A program made the translations under genes and the position numbers. From the NCBI GenBank assembly GCA_016648135.1, contig JADDOH010001995.1, positions 1-64,000 on the forward strand: DNA of 64,000 bases. Reading direction: 5' to 3'. The stretch comes from Agrypnia vestita. Its lineage: Eukaryota > Arthropoda > Insecta > Trichoptera > Phryganeidae. This document shows, in pieces, positions 30,535-43,075 of the stretch. Position 1 is the stretch's first letter. Each line of letters opens with the position of its first letter. Under the pieces are notes generated by a model. That model saw nothing but the letters and a program-made list of their open reading frames with translations, did no database searches and had not been told where the DNA came from.

Positions 30535-30800
30535 GGTACTGCGTTATGATTTGTGTTTCTGGGGTTCAAGTAAAGTATTTGGTTAAAATATGAATTCCTT
30601 TTGGAAAAAGTTAAAAACACTTCTCTATCCCAGCCAGAAGTCTCTAAGATGTTCGCGCCCGAAAACGATCGCTTCGCTTGCACACAGTTAAATTGGACTT
30701 GCCTAGTGCTCGGTTTCGGGCTATATATAGCTACCCCGCGCCCCGTGCCTAGAAATATCGAGCCGCTATTATAATTCAAGGAATTCTTAGATCCTTCCGG
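30535..30800. repeat. Dispersed repeat, copy 1 of 2 (second at 62,607-62,830)
   Basis: GGGGTTCAAGTAAAGTATTT and CAGAAGTCTCTAAGATGTTC-GCGCCCGAAAA recur at 62,609 and 62,711 as GGGGTTCGAGTAAAACACTT and CAGAAGTCTCTAGGACGTTC-GCGACCGAAAA, in the same order and orientation. It may be an LTR or a MITE; no protein is attached. Confidence 0.5.
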
Positions 30801-30944
30801 AAGCCTCTGACTGCATTTTTTAAATTTTTTATATCGAAACACACGTTTACTTACGCGTAAATCGATTTCTAAAAGATTCGAAATAATGTATCTTCACTGA
30901 AACACAAAGCAATATATTGATCTCATAAACTACCCTAATTTGTC

Positions 30945-31085
30945 CGTAGCTCACTGGAAATACAACTCATGATGATGAGCCACTAATGAAGCCCGGGCGC
31001 CCGAGTGTGACACGTCAATTAGCGCGCGGTTCTGGTTAAACGAAATGATCGTTATTAAATATTAATATGTCCCATGATTTTTCAC
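30945..31085 (+). repeat. Possible SINE-like repeat
   Basis: CGTAGCTCACTGGAAATACA is A-box-like, and the tail ATTAATATGTCCCATGATTT matches that of the SINE-like repeat at 9,045-9,062. No clear B box. Confidence 0.25.
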
Positions 31086-31089
31086 GGCC

Positions 31090-31800
31090 TTACGGCAATT
31101 TGTATCGCAGTATTTGTATCGCAAAGGAAATTGTGTATCATTGGAATCTACATAGAAATAGCTGAATTCTTAGTTTTGTAATATTCATTCCGAACTATAT
31201 TACTTGTACTGCCCTTGGAAATTAAACTAAAATAGTGTAATGAGCTCGCAAAATTGGACAGACTGAGGAATGGAACGGCCAGGCCGTAATTGAGTGAGGT
31301 TGTATAATTTCGCCGACGCAGACTACCGTTGTCAAGCGATTCTCTGCCTTAACCACCAGCTATCTGATGGAAGATGATTCATAAGGAATTAATTAAAACG
31401 AATACATAAATCTGTGAAGGAATGTGGGTTTGCACGAGACGATGATTAGATTTTGCCGAAGTATGGCAGGAATGCGATATGGATGTTGGATTACGTTTCC
31501 GCAAAGAATTCCGAGAAAATCAATCTTGCATTAACTATTTTTCAACATGGTGTGTAAACCCTTAACCAAAGAATTGCATGGACTATAATATGTTAAATGC
31601 ATTATTATTACTAAGCTTATTTTATATTTTGATATAATACAGTACATGCATAGAAACTTTTTTAGATTACAAATGAATAAATTACAGAAGAAAGTACCAA
31701 TAACATGCGTTACATAATGTCAACGAAATATTTCAAATTTAATTGCATATGGCATTGATTAATGCTAGGGATTAACTTAATTTTTATGATAAGGGATCAG
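31090..31800. other. No supported gene; balanced block at 31,230-31,400
   Basis: The segment 31,230-31,400 is less AT-rich than its surroundings and has no repeat partner here. Otherwise AT-rich without features. Confidence 0.3.
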
Positions 31801-32110
31801 GGAGGGGGTGTGTCTTGGTTTCATACAGCCTCTATATAATGCAACACTTGGTCCAGGCAATCTCCGCTCTGGTCATAAAATCCGATTTAAAAAGTCTATT
31901 TCGTCTGATGTCTTTCTGGAGGAGTCTCCCGGTGTTGGATCATTGCAGTTGGTCTTCTACCATAAGGGCAGACACCCGCTTACCCAGGACCGTTTTATAA
32001 GCAAAAGCTCCATATCGGTCCTAGACATTCGCCGCCAGGTTGGCGTTTTTTAATGCTAAAGGCTACCTTGCAACCCTGCGTTGCAAAGCAGAACTGGGTT
32101 GCATGGCTGT
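31800..32110. repeat. Unassigned repeat, related to 33,280-33,350
   Basis: CACCCGCTTACCCAGGACCG-TTTTATAAGCA at 31,974 resembles CTCACCACTTATCCAGGACA-GTTTTATGAGCA at 33,298. Open frames through it (81 and 61 codons) show no known domain. It may be LINE 3' sequence. Confidence 0.35.
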
Positions 32111-32364
32111 CATACAAAATTTTCCTACTTATTGTCTCGACAGTTCATTTCTTTATTTCTTAAAAAACATAAACCATTAATATATTTAAATACAGTAGTC
32201 ATAAGAAAATTGTAAAACGATGTATAAACACAAAATATATGTGATATAAAAAATACACAGAATTATAGGATAAGGAGCAAATGGCCGGGATGTTTGAGAA
32301 AGAAGGAATAGGGATAATTGGTCTCGGGGCACGACGAGTTTCAAAACAAAATTGCGTGATCTGG

Positions 32365-32560
32365 AGCTCATTGTTTTATTGTGGGGGACCTGCAGACACC
32401 GGAGCATATTCTCTGGGAATGTGAGTTTATGAGAGAAGCATGAATGGACTTGATAGATGACTTGGAGGGAGTGAGGCAGCGTTCTTCTCAGAACAGTGAC
32501 CTCATCCGGGAAGGAAAAACCTCGGACTCTTCAATAAGTTCGTCCGTGTGTGGGTGTCGC
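32365..32560 (+). pseudogene. R1-like LINE C-terminal fragment
   Basis: TPEHILWECEFMREA, a stop, and MDLIDDLEGVRQ resemble the TPEHxxxECP segment near the C-terminus of R1/Jockey-type LINE proteins. The preceding GDLQ is in the same frame. The stretch 32,560-33,280 holds a 118-codon open frame (32,823-33,179) that I do not recognise. Confidence 0.5.
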
Positions 32561-33349
32561 GGTGGGAACTGCTTTGTGGATGGCGATCTGTCTGCTGTGG
32601 GCTCATGGTGGTGCTAGATCTGAACTTCACTTCTGTATATTTGTATTGTCCTTCTCTTTAAGGGAGTATGTTTCTTTTTATTATTTTCCCTAACTGTCCC
32701 CCTTTCTCTTTTAAACTATTATTCGATGATGTCTTTATTTGATATTTTGTTATTTGTTTTTAAAAAAATGTAAATATGTTTGGTCTAAAAATAATTTGAG
32801 ATTGTGGGGAGAGGTGCAGTGAGTGGATTTTTTGCGGTCATCTCTCGTCATGGCTTTGAGAAAAAAGAGAAAAAAACTATCAAACTGGCGAGGAAACGAT
32901 AAGGGAGTTTTCACTCCCAAAACGGTCCTGGTTAGCGGTGGGTACCTTTCACTGATTGTATTTACAGGAATTTTATATGCTTTTTCTCCGATCCAGCCCT
33001 ATTCTTGCATGCATTTATTTATCCTGAGCAGTTTGCATTGCGCCTTTGTAATACCTACTATCTGGCAGGAAATGGTGTCTGCCTGCCATATTGATTGTCC
33101 TCTTTATCTAAGAGGATGCTGCTCGTTATGTGCTGCGCCCGCATGGGGGATTCGCGGCCAGCAGATAAGTGGAAGATAAGATGCGACTCATTATCTGTTA
33201 CTTACCTCACTCCTCCGCTGTTCTCCGGGTGGGACGACTGCGATACTTCATTTACACTTTAACGGAATATTATTATTATTTCGGATTGTGAATGGTGCTC
33301 ACCACTTATCCAGGACAGTTTTATGAGCAGAGGCCCTTAGCGTTCCTAT

Positions 33350-35035
33350 ACATTGATATTTTTAACACTACACGGAAATCATGCAATGCCGCAGAGCAGC
33401 ACAGCAGTAGTACAGCATGGAACAGCTGACAAATGCTATTTTCTGTCCTTATTCTGCAAATTTATACAATACATCAAAACGATATTTTTTTACAAATCGC
33501 ATATAAATGCACTAACAATATGATGGAAATGAAAGCTATTGGCATTAAAAACAAATAATTGACATAAAAGACGGTACATGTCGTAGGAATAATAGAAAAT
33601 GATGGCTCGTCACCAGCTAACAACATAATCCTTGTATATCTTTAAGGGAAAAATACAACAGTAAACCATTTTGTGTGAAAATTGATTTATTAATTTATTA
33701 ATGCAGGCGCATATTCCGTTCAATATTATTTTTGGTATGCATTTTTTGATTGTTGAATCTATGACATCATTTAATCACCATCACTTGGCTGCGATTCATA
33801 GAGGATCTTGGTCTTCTCAAGCAGTAGTTTACGCCACTACCATCTGTTGCCGAAGTAGGTAGGTACTCCAGTCGTGCACCTCCTTAGAGGTCATCCCCGC
33901 GGTCGTGTCTTTTTGGGGTCCAAGTTAGTTGGTCGGGCGATCTTCAATGATTCATCATACAAGATTTACAGTTCATGGTTCTACCTGAAAAAAAATTTGT
34001 ATGGTTACTATTTTGGAATCTTCATCTGCAAAGCTGTCATTGAGGTGCAAAAAAAGGATTCCCTTGTACTTCGGACGTATTCTTCGAAAATACGAAGACA
34101 ATCTAAAAAAGAATATTGATTCTGGGAGGGTAGAAGTTTGTCAAGCACGAGAATAGTCTACATCAAGTTGGTCAGACTAAATTAGGAGACAATCAGCACT
34201 TGACTATGAGCAGCCTTCAACAAGGCCAAGAACCGAGGAAATCAAGGGACTAGGATGAATTTAACTCACGCCTAAACAATCGATTTACACATTTCAGGAT
34301 AATAAGACATAACCGTAAAAAAATTAAATAAGTGAATAAAATTAAAGTCCCTTTTTGCAAATATGTAGCAACTCGGTTCGCACCTTCGCAAGCAGATCTG
34401 ATCTTGGCTTATCTTCCCAGACTGAAACTAGTCCAGACCTGGACTAGATACAGAGACACAGGTACAACTTATTATTTTATTGGCCTTTAACGGGTACTTA
34501 GGCTTGATTGTAAATTATACTGACTAAGTGCCCATTGACATACAAAAAAGCTGACTAGAGAAAGCAATTAGAGTACCGAAGTAAAAAAAGAAGAGATCAT
34601 GGGAAATTAAAAAGCTTAACTTCACAAATTTTCAAAGAGATGTGAAAGAATTCTTGAATGACTGGTATTTAAAAATGCTAAGCTTGGTTTACCAAAGAGA
34701 TTTAACAAAGTTTTCGAAGGCATTAAAATTGTTCATTTAATCCATTAGGTCTGCGTATTCAATGGAACCCACAAAGCACCGCAGAATATGTTCAAAAGTT
34801 TGTTCGTTATTTCAGCAGCAATGAAGAGGAAGGAAGGTAAGAAGAGTTCATGATGTTAAACTTTCCATAGCCAGACTCAAACCAAGCGGTCCAGTGTAAA
34901 AAAATTACAGGTCGGGTTGCAAAAGGGAGTTGAGTCCAATGGAGATGTCAGGTGAATGAAAGGACAGAAACTAGTCTGAATTCAAGTGGAATATGAAGCT
35001 TGTTCCCTTTAGTTATTGTAGTTGCCACCGACTCC
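33350..35035. other. No supported gene; possible old retroelement body
   Basis: AT-rich to mixed sequence. The 81-codon frame at 33,874-34,119 is unrecognised. Bases 34,360-35,030 have no long frame and could be decayed internal sequence of the LTR-like block that follows, but no gag or pol motif can be shown. Confidence 0.3.
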
Positions 35036-35039
35036 AGAA

Positions 35040-35500
35040 GAATATACACTTTGTATATTGTCATGAGAGTCTAAAATAATCGTTAGCCTTTCAAACAATC
35101 AACAAATATTAGAAATAACTCGAAGTTAGTCGAAAGCACGTGATTATACGGGAACATTCGCGAAATGATCACACTAAAATACGCGAAAAATTTCTATAAC
35201 GCGACCAATGATGAATTGCCATAGAAGCAAGCGCGGAGAGTCAGTTATTTCAGACATTAGCAGTCACAGATAAAAGTGAAATACTAGCGATAACCTAACG
35301 GGTGTTTGAAAATAAGTGCAACCACAGATGTGCGAATATTCAACAGGTGAGTATAAGGTATTGCATAGACGAGTCATTAGTACGAGATATTGTGAAAGAA
35401 CAGATCTCTAGTTTAATACATGTCCAGTGATTTAAGTAAATAAATAAAACTTTGATTTATTTAAAGTGTTTAATTTGCCTCCCGTGACATCGTCGATAAG
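35040..35500 (+). repeat. LTR-like block, copy 1 of 2
   Basis: AACATTCGCGAAATGATCAC, GCGGAGAGTCAGTTATTT, TAGCGATAACC, GAACAGATCTCTAG, then AATAAATAAAACTTTGATTT (a poly(A)-signal-like stretch) and GCCTCCCGTGACATCG, which looks like an LTR end. A diverged relative with a TATATATAAGG box lies at 55,150-55,470. The exact borders and class are not certain. Confidence 0.4.
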
Positions 35501-35628
35501 GTATTATAAGGAGCATATTTTTTCGCATTTTGGTCTCTATATTTTTGTTGCACACTATATTCGATGGCCTCCTACAAGGACAAAGGGTATTTATTTCCAG
35601 CTTATAAAAATAAATTCATACATCCCTG

Positions 35629-35711
35629 TGGCCGAAGTAAAAGTGGTGTGCCAGGATAGAAGAGTGTGGCGTTCAATCCTCTCTGCCTACCCCTGCGGGG
35701 TAGCGGCGTGA
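35629..35711 (+). pseudogene. LINE terminal peptide
   Basis: VAEVKVVCQDRRVWRSILSA followed by YPCGVAA and TGA at 35,709-35,711, then a GTTTGTTAGTTAGTTGG tail. Same family as 25,717-25,925. Only the last 27 codons remain. Confidence 0.75.
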
Positions 35712-36140
35712 TGGTTTGTTAGTTAGTTGGTTAAAAATAAAAGTACATCTAATAATCGGTGGCGTCTTATAATCGATGTAATACCGGAATTACCTCAATA
35801 AGAAATGTATATATATTTCAAATTATTTATTGAATATTGCATACAGATTAATACATTTATTTTCTAGTCTATTAAAACTATATATAAATATACACACTTT
35901 AACGCTGTCCCTCTCTAAAAAGAGACACTTGTCCCTGGAAAGCTTTTTGTTGTTGCTTGTTAAATGTAACATTCTATTTTAACAGTTTTCTTTTCGGACG
36001 CCGAAGTATACTCTTAGGCTGGGAAGATGGGTGGAAAGATCCGAGAGAACTTTATAAACAAATAAAATAGTTATTTTTTTATTATATCAGTAACCCGTCA
36101 TAATAACCCGTCAAATGATGGAATTTTACTATATAGTTAA

Positions 36141-37233
36141 GGCGATCGTCTAGCAGAATGAGCAAATTTCACCATTTTTCTCATATCTTCTCTTTCGTTT
36201 TTATCACATTTTTGTAGGAACATAATTTAAAAAATTTATTCATCAGGTTACATATATTTTAAATACGAATATCTTATTAAAATGTCATAAACTAAATTAA
36301 ATAATTGATTAATAAATTACCAAACCTTCGATGTTTTAAAAATGAAGAAAATTGCTCCACTTTGTGGGCCTTTTATGACTGAACGGCGTGTGAGATGTCT
36401 TTTTTATTCAATAATATTACAAAGTTAACAATCTTAAATTTGTTACAATTATAGAAAAATCTGTTAATACGTTTACATACAAATTATGTTTTAAAAAATA
36501 CTGTTTTTTTAATTATTTTTATTTTTTGTTTTTTTCGATTCTTTTAAAATAGTTTATAACTATTTTTCTTTAATAAATTAAAGGAATAGACATTTTTATT
36601 TTAAAATTAATACAAAAAAAATCAAAAAATTATTCTTGATTTCAGATTTTAGCTATTTAATCAAGGCACTGCGTATTGTGTCATAAATACGTTGCGTCTT
36701 GATTAAATATCTAAAATCAGGAATATCGACAAAGATTTTGATTTTTTTTTGTTTTATTGTAAAATTATAATATCTATTCTTTTGACTATTGAAGTAAAAA
36801 AGTTGTCAACCATGTAAAAAGAGTTGAAAAAGACCCACAAAAAAATAAAATATTTTTATAAACAGTATTTTTTAAAACATAAATTGCATATAAACGTATT
36901 AACAGATTTTTCTATAATTGTAACAAATTTAAGATAATCGTTAACTTTGTAATATTATTGAATAAAAAAGACATCTCACACGCCGTTCAGTCATAAAAGG
37001 CCCACAAAGTGGAGCAATTTTCTTCATTTTTAAAACATCGAAGGTTTGGTAATTTATTAATTAATTATTTAATTTAGTTTATGACATTTTAATAAGTCAT
37101 TCGTATTTAAAATATATGTAACCTGATGAATAAATTTTAAAATGAGATATTTCCATACAAAAATGTAATAAAAAACGCAAGAGAAGATATGAGAATAAAT
37201 GGTGAAATTTGCTCATTCTGCTAGACGATCGCC
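36141..37233. mobile_element. 1.1-kb palindromic element flanked by TTAA
   Basis: The block is an almost perfect inverted repeat from end to end. It begins GGCGATCGTCTAGCAGAATG and ends with its complement, with TTAA immediately outside on both sides (36,137-36,140; 37,234-37,237). Internal landmarks mirror about the centre near 36,687, for example GTGGGCCTTTTATGACTGAA at 36,375 and its mirror at about 37,000. TTAA duplication is the signature of piggyBac-type insertion, so a piggyBac-mobilised palindromic element is inferred. No coding sequence. Confidence 0.8.
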
Positions 37234-37758
37234 TTAAGGAATGAGAACAACGCTATCTGGCTTAGCGTCTTCGTAACGTTAGCGACGAAAATGTCCATAA
37301 TTAACTCTAAGCCATTTAACTCATTATTTTGTATACCTCATCATTATTTACGCGATCTGGTAGCGTTAGAAACGGACATTGTTACATATAATATAATGTA
37401 TTTTAATAACTTATTGATTAAAATTATCTGATTAAATTTTTAAATGTATCAACATTGATTAAAAAAACGAAAAAATAAACAACGAAGTATCTTATTGGGT
37501 ACCAAACCCCTTAAATACTTCAAAAAGAAGTGACATTTGAGCCACAGAGTGATGCAACTACCAAATAATCCGGGACAGTGATACTCGCACTTAAATTTTG
37601 GGGAGATATTTAAATAATTATTTGTTTTGTTAGAATAATCCGCGGGAACATTCAATGAACAGCTAAGAAGTTAGAAGCTTAGAACACTGGGTACAATTTA
37701 TGATACGGGATACCTGGTTTTCTGCCACTAAAAACTGAAGCGACGTTTTGAAACCGAA

Positions 37759-37980
37759 ATGTGGTCTTCTATCACATTGTGTACAAGTTCTATCGACTCC
37801 TCAGGTCACGTGATATTTACTAACACAGACGTTTACGACCCTGAAGGAGGTTATTCAAACAAAACAAAAAAATCAATACAGCTACCAGAAAGTCATAAAA
37901 ATCTCCTCCGTGAACACGGGTTACAAGAGTCTGTCTTACAGTATGACGGCAGATTGCTTGATATGAGGTATAATTACTAA
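37759..37980 (+). CDS. Unrecognised open frame, possible exon
   Basis: A 73-codon frame with protein-like composition: SSGHVIFTNTDVYDPEGGYS, then KSIQLPESHKNLLREHGLQE and VLQYDGRLLDMR. It is followed by ATGAG-GTATAATT, a plausible splice donor at about 37,965. I do not recognise a family. A LINE tail abuts it at 37,985. It may be an exon or chance. Confidence 0.28.
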   Translation: MWSSITLCTSSIDSSGHVIFTNTDVYDPEGGYSNKTKKSIQLPESHKNLLREHGLQESVLQYDGRLLDMRYNY

Positions 37981-37984
37981 CTAA

Positions 37985-38505
37985 CTTACAATCCCACATT
38001 CTTCTTTCCTGACATACAACATCAATCGCGCGTCAGTGTAGGTACTAGAATTCCCTTGTGAACTTGTAATCTTTCGTCGGTTGATATGTTTCTATTAAAA
38101 AGCTCCGTTTACCTTATGTATGTTTTACCTCCCTCTCGGTATCTTTCACTCTTCTTCACACAGCCTTTCCTCTTTTATTGAACATACTTTCCAGATACAT
38201 AAATTCATCACCTACGAGCACTCGTTTTAATTTCCTCCTTCTCGAATACTACCACTTTAACTTGTTAATATTCATTATAAGGTTACATTCCTTGCATACA
38301 TCTTGCTTACAGTATAAATCTTGTTTGCTATTTGCCGTTGATACTGCATCATACGTGTACATTGAACGTCATACAATCAAATTTTTGATCCTATATTCAT
38401 TCATTCCAGTTCATTTACACAATTATCCATAAAAAAGTTGATCAGCCATAGAGACATTACGCAACCCCGTTTTACATCTTTTGTAATATCAAACCATGGT
38501 GTTGT
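37985..38505 (-). pseudogene. LINE reverse transcriptase palm to tail, decayed
   Basis: On the minus strand: DVKRGCVMSLWLINFFMDNC (normally GVRQGCVMSPWLFNIFMD), YTYDAVSTANSKQDL (normally YADDAVLLAES, the catalytic box with A-D changed to T-Y), CKECNLIMNINKLK, VLVGDEFMYLESMFNKRGKA, then NRNISTDERLQVHKGILVPT and CQERRMWDC. The order is that of RTE-like insect LINEs, and the last pieces match the family at 25,717-26,170. Several stops. Confidence 0.7.
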
Positions 38506-38509
38506 GGCG

Positions 38510-39330
38510 GTTGAGACCCGCCGAGGGTCTAGCCGTACGCATCTAGCCTTCGTCCACCGTTGCTAACAGGGACAACCATTCTGTCGCCGTTTGCCGTGGT
38601 ATATGCAAGTGATATTTCTTTAAGGAACACGATCTGTTAATTATTACAATGAACTGCAACATTGAAAAGTTCGTATCATTTCGCACTCTGCACTGTTCAT
38701 TACGGCCTCTGTGGTACACATCTCATATATATTACATACGCCAGAAGATTTTTATGGATATGTAGGAATCCTCTCCAACACAACCTAATGCACCAAAGTG
38801 TGAATAATCAATTGATTTTTACACATATAGTACTTCCATTGAATAGGGATGCGCTAGCGTGTATAGGTTTTATGTTCATCCTGTAACCAGAGAGTACCTT
38901 CCACAACATAAGAATACTGCTATATTAAACTGCGTAGTCTGCACATATATAATATTATATCACGAATATCTTATTTAGAGATCAATAGGTTCTTTAATAT
39001 CGTCTAATTTGCCCATTTCCAGGCTGGAGGCTCCCACCATCTGTACGCCTTATATTTATCCAACTCCAGATAAACGGAATCCGATCGCTTTGATAAAATT
39101 CAATCGGCCATACCTTCCGCCGGTCCAAACGGCACTAGGCGCAGATAAATACAGATGTTGGCAGCTCAAAATTAAGATCGTTATCGGCGTTAATAAAATT
39201 CGGCCGTGCAGACTCGGCCCAACAAGACGTGTCTGCCGAATAATTAATGGTTCCCGGGTTCGAGCCTCGGGTGGTTCTTTTTATTTTTTCCCGCCCCGAA
39301 GCGTTAGGGGGTGAATAGCTGAATGGAAAT
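38510..39330. other. Mixed-composition DNA with GC-richer block 39,010-39,310
   Basis: The block is unusually balanced for this window and carries a 101-codon open frame (39,009-39,314) without recognisable motif. GGTTCCCGGGTTCGAGCCTC at 39,248-39,267 forms a good tRNA T-arm (CCGGG / TTCGAGC / CTCGG), but no cloverleaf precedes it. It may be a SINE end or conserved non-coding DNA. Confidence 0.3.
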
Positions 39331-40080
39331 CGGACTTGAATCGAACAACGTTTATTTGGGACAATCTAACACTGATTTTCACATACCGTGAATTCAATAA
39401 ATCCGTAATTAAACTTGCTTAAACCACACAACTTGGAACACAATTATTAAAAGTATTATCTTAAGAATGAACTAAGAAATAATGAAGATTACCACGCGGC
39501 GATTCAACAATTTGAATAAAAGTGTAAAGTAAAATGGTGTAATATGCCTCACGTTCGGTGACGGTGAGTTTAAACAGAATATATCATGAATCAAAAAAAT
39601 AAAATGCGGTGATACATTCCTATAACAATATTCATTTAATAATAAATATATATTTGGAGAAAATATATCAAAGAAATAAATAAATTAGCTAAAACAAATA
39701 GGAAAGGGCGCATAACCCTTGACTTATGAGTAATACCCTTTCGAAATTATTATTCTCAAACAAATTATTACAAAACCAACGTACGTTAGCAAACGTCATT
39801 ATAAATCATAGGACATGTCATTATTTATCCTTTTTTTGAGATGTTTTGAAGTAGCTAATTATATTTTCATTTTTAAATTCACATAACATTAAAAATTTAT
39901 GCAATGTTATTAAACATGCGTAAAACATACCAAAGGAATTTCTTCCACCGCTGTATTGATTTGCGTGCGAACTCATTCAAACATTAATGGCGTTCTTACT
40001 ATCTCGTTTTACTTTAATAGCGTCTTTTTGCATACCTACTTATTATTTACCTAATAAACTATCTCGACATTTAACTACAG
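39331..40080. other. No supported gene
   Basis: AT-rich. No repeat partner or open frame of note. Confidence 0.35.
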
Positions 40081-40305
40081 TGGTATGCAGAGAGGATAAA
40101 ATGCCACACTCTATCCTGGCACATCACTTTTTCTGTAATGATTGTATGCAATTATGTAATGAATCCATGTAAGAATTAAAAAATTACTTAGCGGGGCGAG
40201 TTTCAAATTTTATGGCCATATTATAGTTAGTTGTACACAGATTTGAAAACACTCAGTTTTTTCTTGACACTAAGCTCGGATAAAATGACTAGGCTTTTCC
40301 ACAAA
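40081..40305 (-). pseudogene. LINE crumbs of two families
   Basis: Bases 40,081-40,125 carry the CQDR.W tail peptide. Bases 40,205-40,285 parallel 62,157-62,240 (CACAGATTTGAAAACA and TTGACA.TAAGCT), encoding LSVFKSVYN..YGHKI on minus, versus LTVFKSVYRPTLIYGHQI there. Confidence 0.5.
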
Positions 40306-40309
40306 TTAC

Positions 40310-40925
40310 GTGAAATCACACCGAAGACCATAAAAATTCTGATGTACAAGGCATACGTTAAAAGTAAAAGAGAATATATGGGAAACCGGAAACAAGACAA
40401 ACCTAAACAGACTCCAACGACAAAAAAATAAATTAGTGAAAATAGTCTTTAATTTGAAATACCTGACGTCGACTGAAACGGTTTACCGAATAACATAACA
40501 ATTCAACGTTGATAACCTTCCAAAAATCGAAACACTAAAACTCATTCACAAGCTAGCAAACGACGAAATACAAGACGAAGACCTTAAATTACACAAAATC
40601 TACGAAAATCAACATCACTACACTAGAATGGCTCAAAACTATTACATAACTCAAGCCAAAACAAAAACAGGACAATCACGACTAATTTGTCATTTGTAAT
40701 GGATTAAAATTATACAATGACCTACCACAAAAGACCAAAGAAATTACTGCTTTACTAACACTTTCAAAATATAAGTGACAAAAATGCTTAAACTCAGCCA
40801 AATATAACAAATGACTTTGTATCCTTATTATTATTGTAATATATCGAACTATATATGGATGTAGTTTAAAATGTTGTCCATAGGCCTTCCAGGTCTTTAA
40901 TAAATTTTAAATTAAAAAATGAATG
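40310..40925 (+). pseudogene. LINE 3' end, copy 2 of a pair
   Basis: Plus-strand C-terminal region of a LINE across two frames: KLREITPKTIKILMYKAYV, NLNRLQRQKNKLVKIVFNLK, YLTSTETVYRIT, then ETLKLIHKLANDEIQDEDLK, HHYTRMAQNYYITQAKTKT and GQSRLIC. The tail ends with ATGTTGTCCATAGGCCTTCC and an A-rich stretch. A second, more decayed copy is at 29,765-30,232. Confidence 0.75.
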
Positions 40926-40929
40926 AAAA

Positions 40930-42200
40930 AAACCTTTTATTTATCCTTTGCATAAAATATGAATTTAAAAATAACCTTTAAGAAAAATAAAAGAGTAAAA
41001 AAGAGTTGCCTACCCAGAGTCAGGATCGAACATGTTTGCAAAATTTTTGCGAACCTGGGACTGTAAAAATATTTAAAAAAAAAAACTAAAGAAATATGCG
41101 TCGCAATAGTCAACAAGGAACAGAATACGTCGGGAAGGGGTAAAAGAGCAAAAAGATCATGGCTAAGAATGGATGGTTTTTCTGCAATTCTAGCCATTGG
41201 CGTATCAGATCACCCTCGGGTCCTGAGGCTTGGGAATATTTAGTTCTTCCAGTGATATTTTTCGCCATTAATAATTTTCGTGGTGCTTTGGAAATATCAA
41301 AATTGTTATGGAGATGTTCCCATTCGGTTAACCAATGCTAGTTGCATGTTTTTCAATTCGCCATGGATCATGTTTAAAAGTTTAGTTAATGGGCACACTT
41401 TCATCCGATTTATATGTACCAGACAGAATTTACATATAACTAGGTAGTATATATGAAGTACACGGAAGGGATCGCTTCGTTCCTAAAACAAATAAGAAAT
41501 TTATAGTACAGTTAAGCTGAAATGACACAAGAGCACAGGCGATATTAAAGACTACATTTTATATTTTGTAACGGCGCGACATCTCGAGCATCTTCTTTTT
41601 TAAGACTTACATTTCCATTTCGAAGTAATGCCGCATTTTACGTTCAGATGTGATTCCTCAGAAATAGGTGCAGGTTGGGATGTAAAATGCCATAAAAATA
41701 CTAATTGTATGCCTTATGTATTAATATAATGTAATTTAAATATCTCACTAAGTACCTACAGTTTCTATATTCACAGTTTTTTATTATTTTTAATTATCAT
41801 ATAAAAACAAATGAATAATTATTTACTTGAAAATAATGTTAAAAATTAAGTATAGGTATATAATTAAAATCGGCTTGATTCTCGATATAATTTAATTATA
41901 TTAATGTGCGCTGATATAAATAATCATTTTATTGAATTATTTCCTCCTTTTTGTTGAAACAATAGTAAACGAAGATATTCTTTTTCATAAACTATTATTA
42001 GTTTTCATATTATTGGTGCATATTATTTTTAATATTTATTTATAGTTTTGTAAAATCCACAGAAATATGTTAAGTAAATTTATTATAAATAATTTAATTC
42101 AATGGAATTAAATTAATAATGTTTAGATTTATCCATTGAAAAAAATATATATGTATCAATTATTGGGTAAAAAAATAAAAAAACATTGGTCGTCATAAAC
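40930..42200. other. No supported gene
   Basis: AT-rich. Open frames 40,937-41,197 (minus) and 41,159-41,341 (plus) overlap and show no motif. Confidence 0.35.
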
Positions 42201-42204
42201 GTCA

Positions 42205-42480
42205 GCATAAAGACGCGTAAGATATGTGACGGCACACTGCGCTCCCCGCACCACTCGCACCACACCACTGCAGGTTTCTTTGAGAAAATGGTTTATTTTG
42301 TTGTGTCCGGTAAATACTGTTATATGGTGATTATTTTATTGTATACATACATAAATTAGGAAGGAATACCTTAAATATGAGCTGTGTATTTAGTATATTT
42401 ACAGAGATATTCACATAATTAGAGGCATTGTCAACTTTGCCTTCATCACCGGAGAGGAAAGTGAAAGGGATCGTGAAAAT
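42205..42480 (+). repeat. Dispersed repeat, copy 1 of 2
   Basis: TGCGCTCCCCGCACCACTC, TTTCTTTGAGAAAATGG, TTTACAGAGATATTCACAT and CACCGGAGAGGA are shared in order with 47,219-47,426. It is not coding; class unknown. Confidence 0.6.
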
Positions 42481-43075
42481 CACGCTATTGTATATAATTT
42501 TTACTCTTCCTTGTTTCTACTAACTACAGAAAAAATCATAATTCTGGCGAACTTGCAACAAATTTAATTCACTCACAAAAAAGTATAATTTATACTTATT
42601 TCAAAATATCCCTACTCATGTGCGACGCTCGCTTTCCGATCCATTTTTCAAATAAAATATATATTTATAAAATATATATTACGTTCCATTAAATCAATTA
42701 TACATATATAGTTTCATCAAAGTATACTATAACATATATATGTACACCACGCAAATACGACATTTTGTCACTACCAGTGGAAACTTGTAATTTTTTAATT
42801 TTATTTATTTAATAGATAATACATATATATTCTTTTTTAACAATGATAACTATCTAATAATAACAATCAAATTATTTTTATATGTTGTACCTCATCAAAA
42901 AGAATCAAGATTCTCGTGTGTGGTGAGGGTTTTTTTGTTTCCCATTCTTTGTATTTATTTAATTATTGTTAGCTGTTGGTTTTTCGAATAAATATAACTT
43001 AATAATTTTTTTTTTTTAAATTAACACATTAATTGAATGCTAAATACTAATGTTAATTTTAAAAATCAAATGTAA
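42481..43075. other. No supported gene
   Basis: Very AT-rich, with ATATAT-rich runs and a nine-T stretch near 43,010. Confidence 0.35.

Noticed and set aside
39248..39267. tRNA gene suggested by a good T-arm
   Set aside because: No D-arm or anticodon arm can be placed upstream and no acceptor stem closes.
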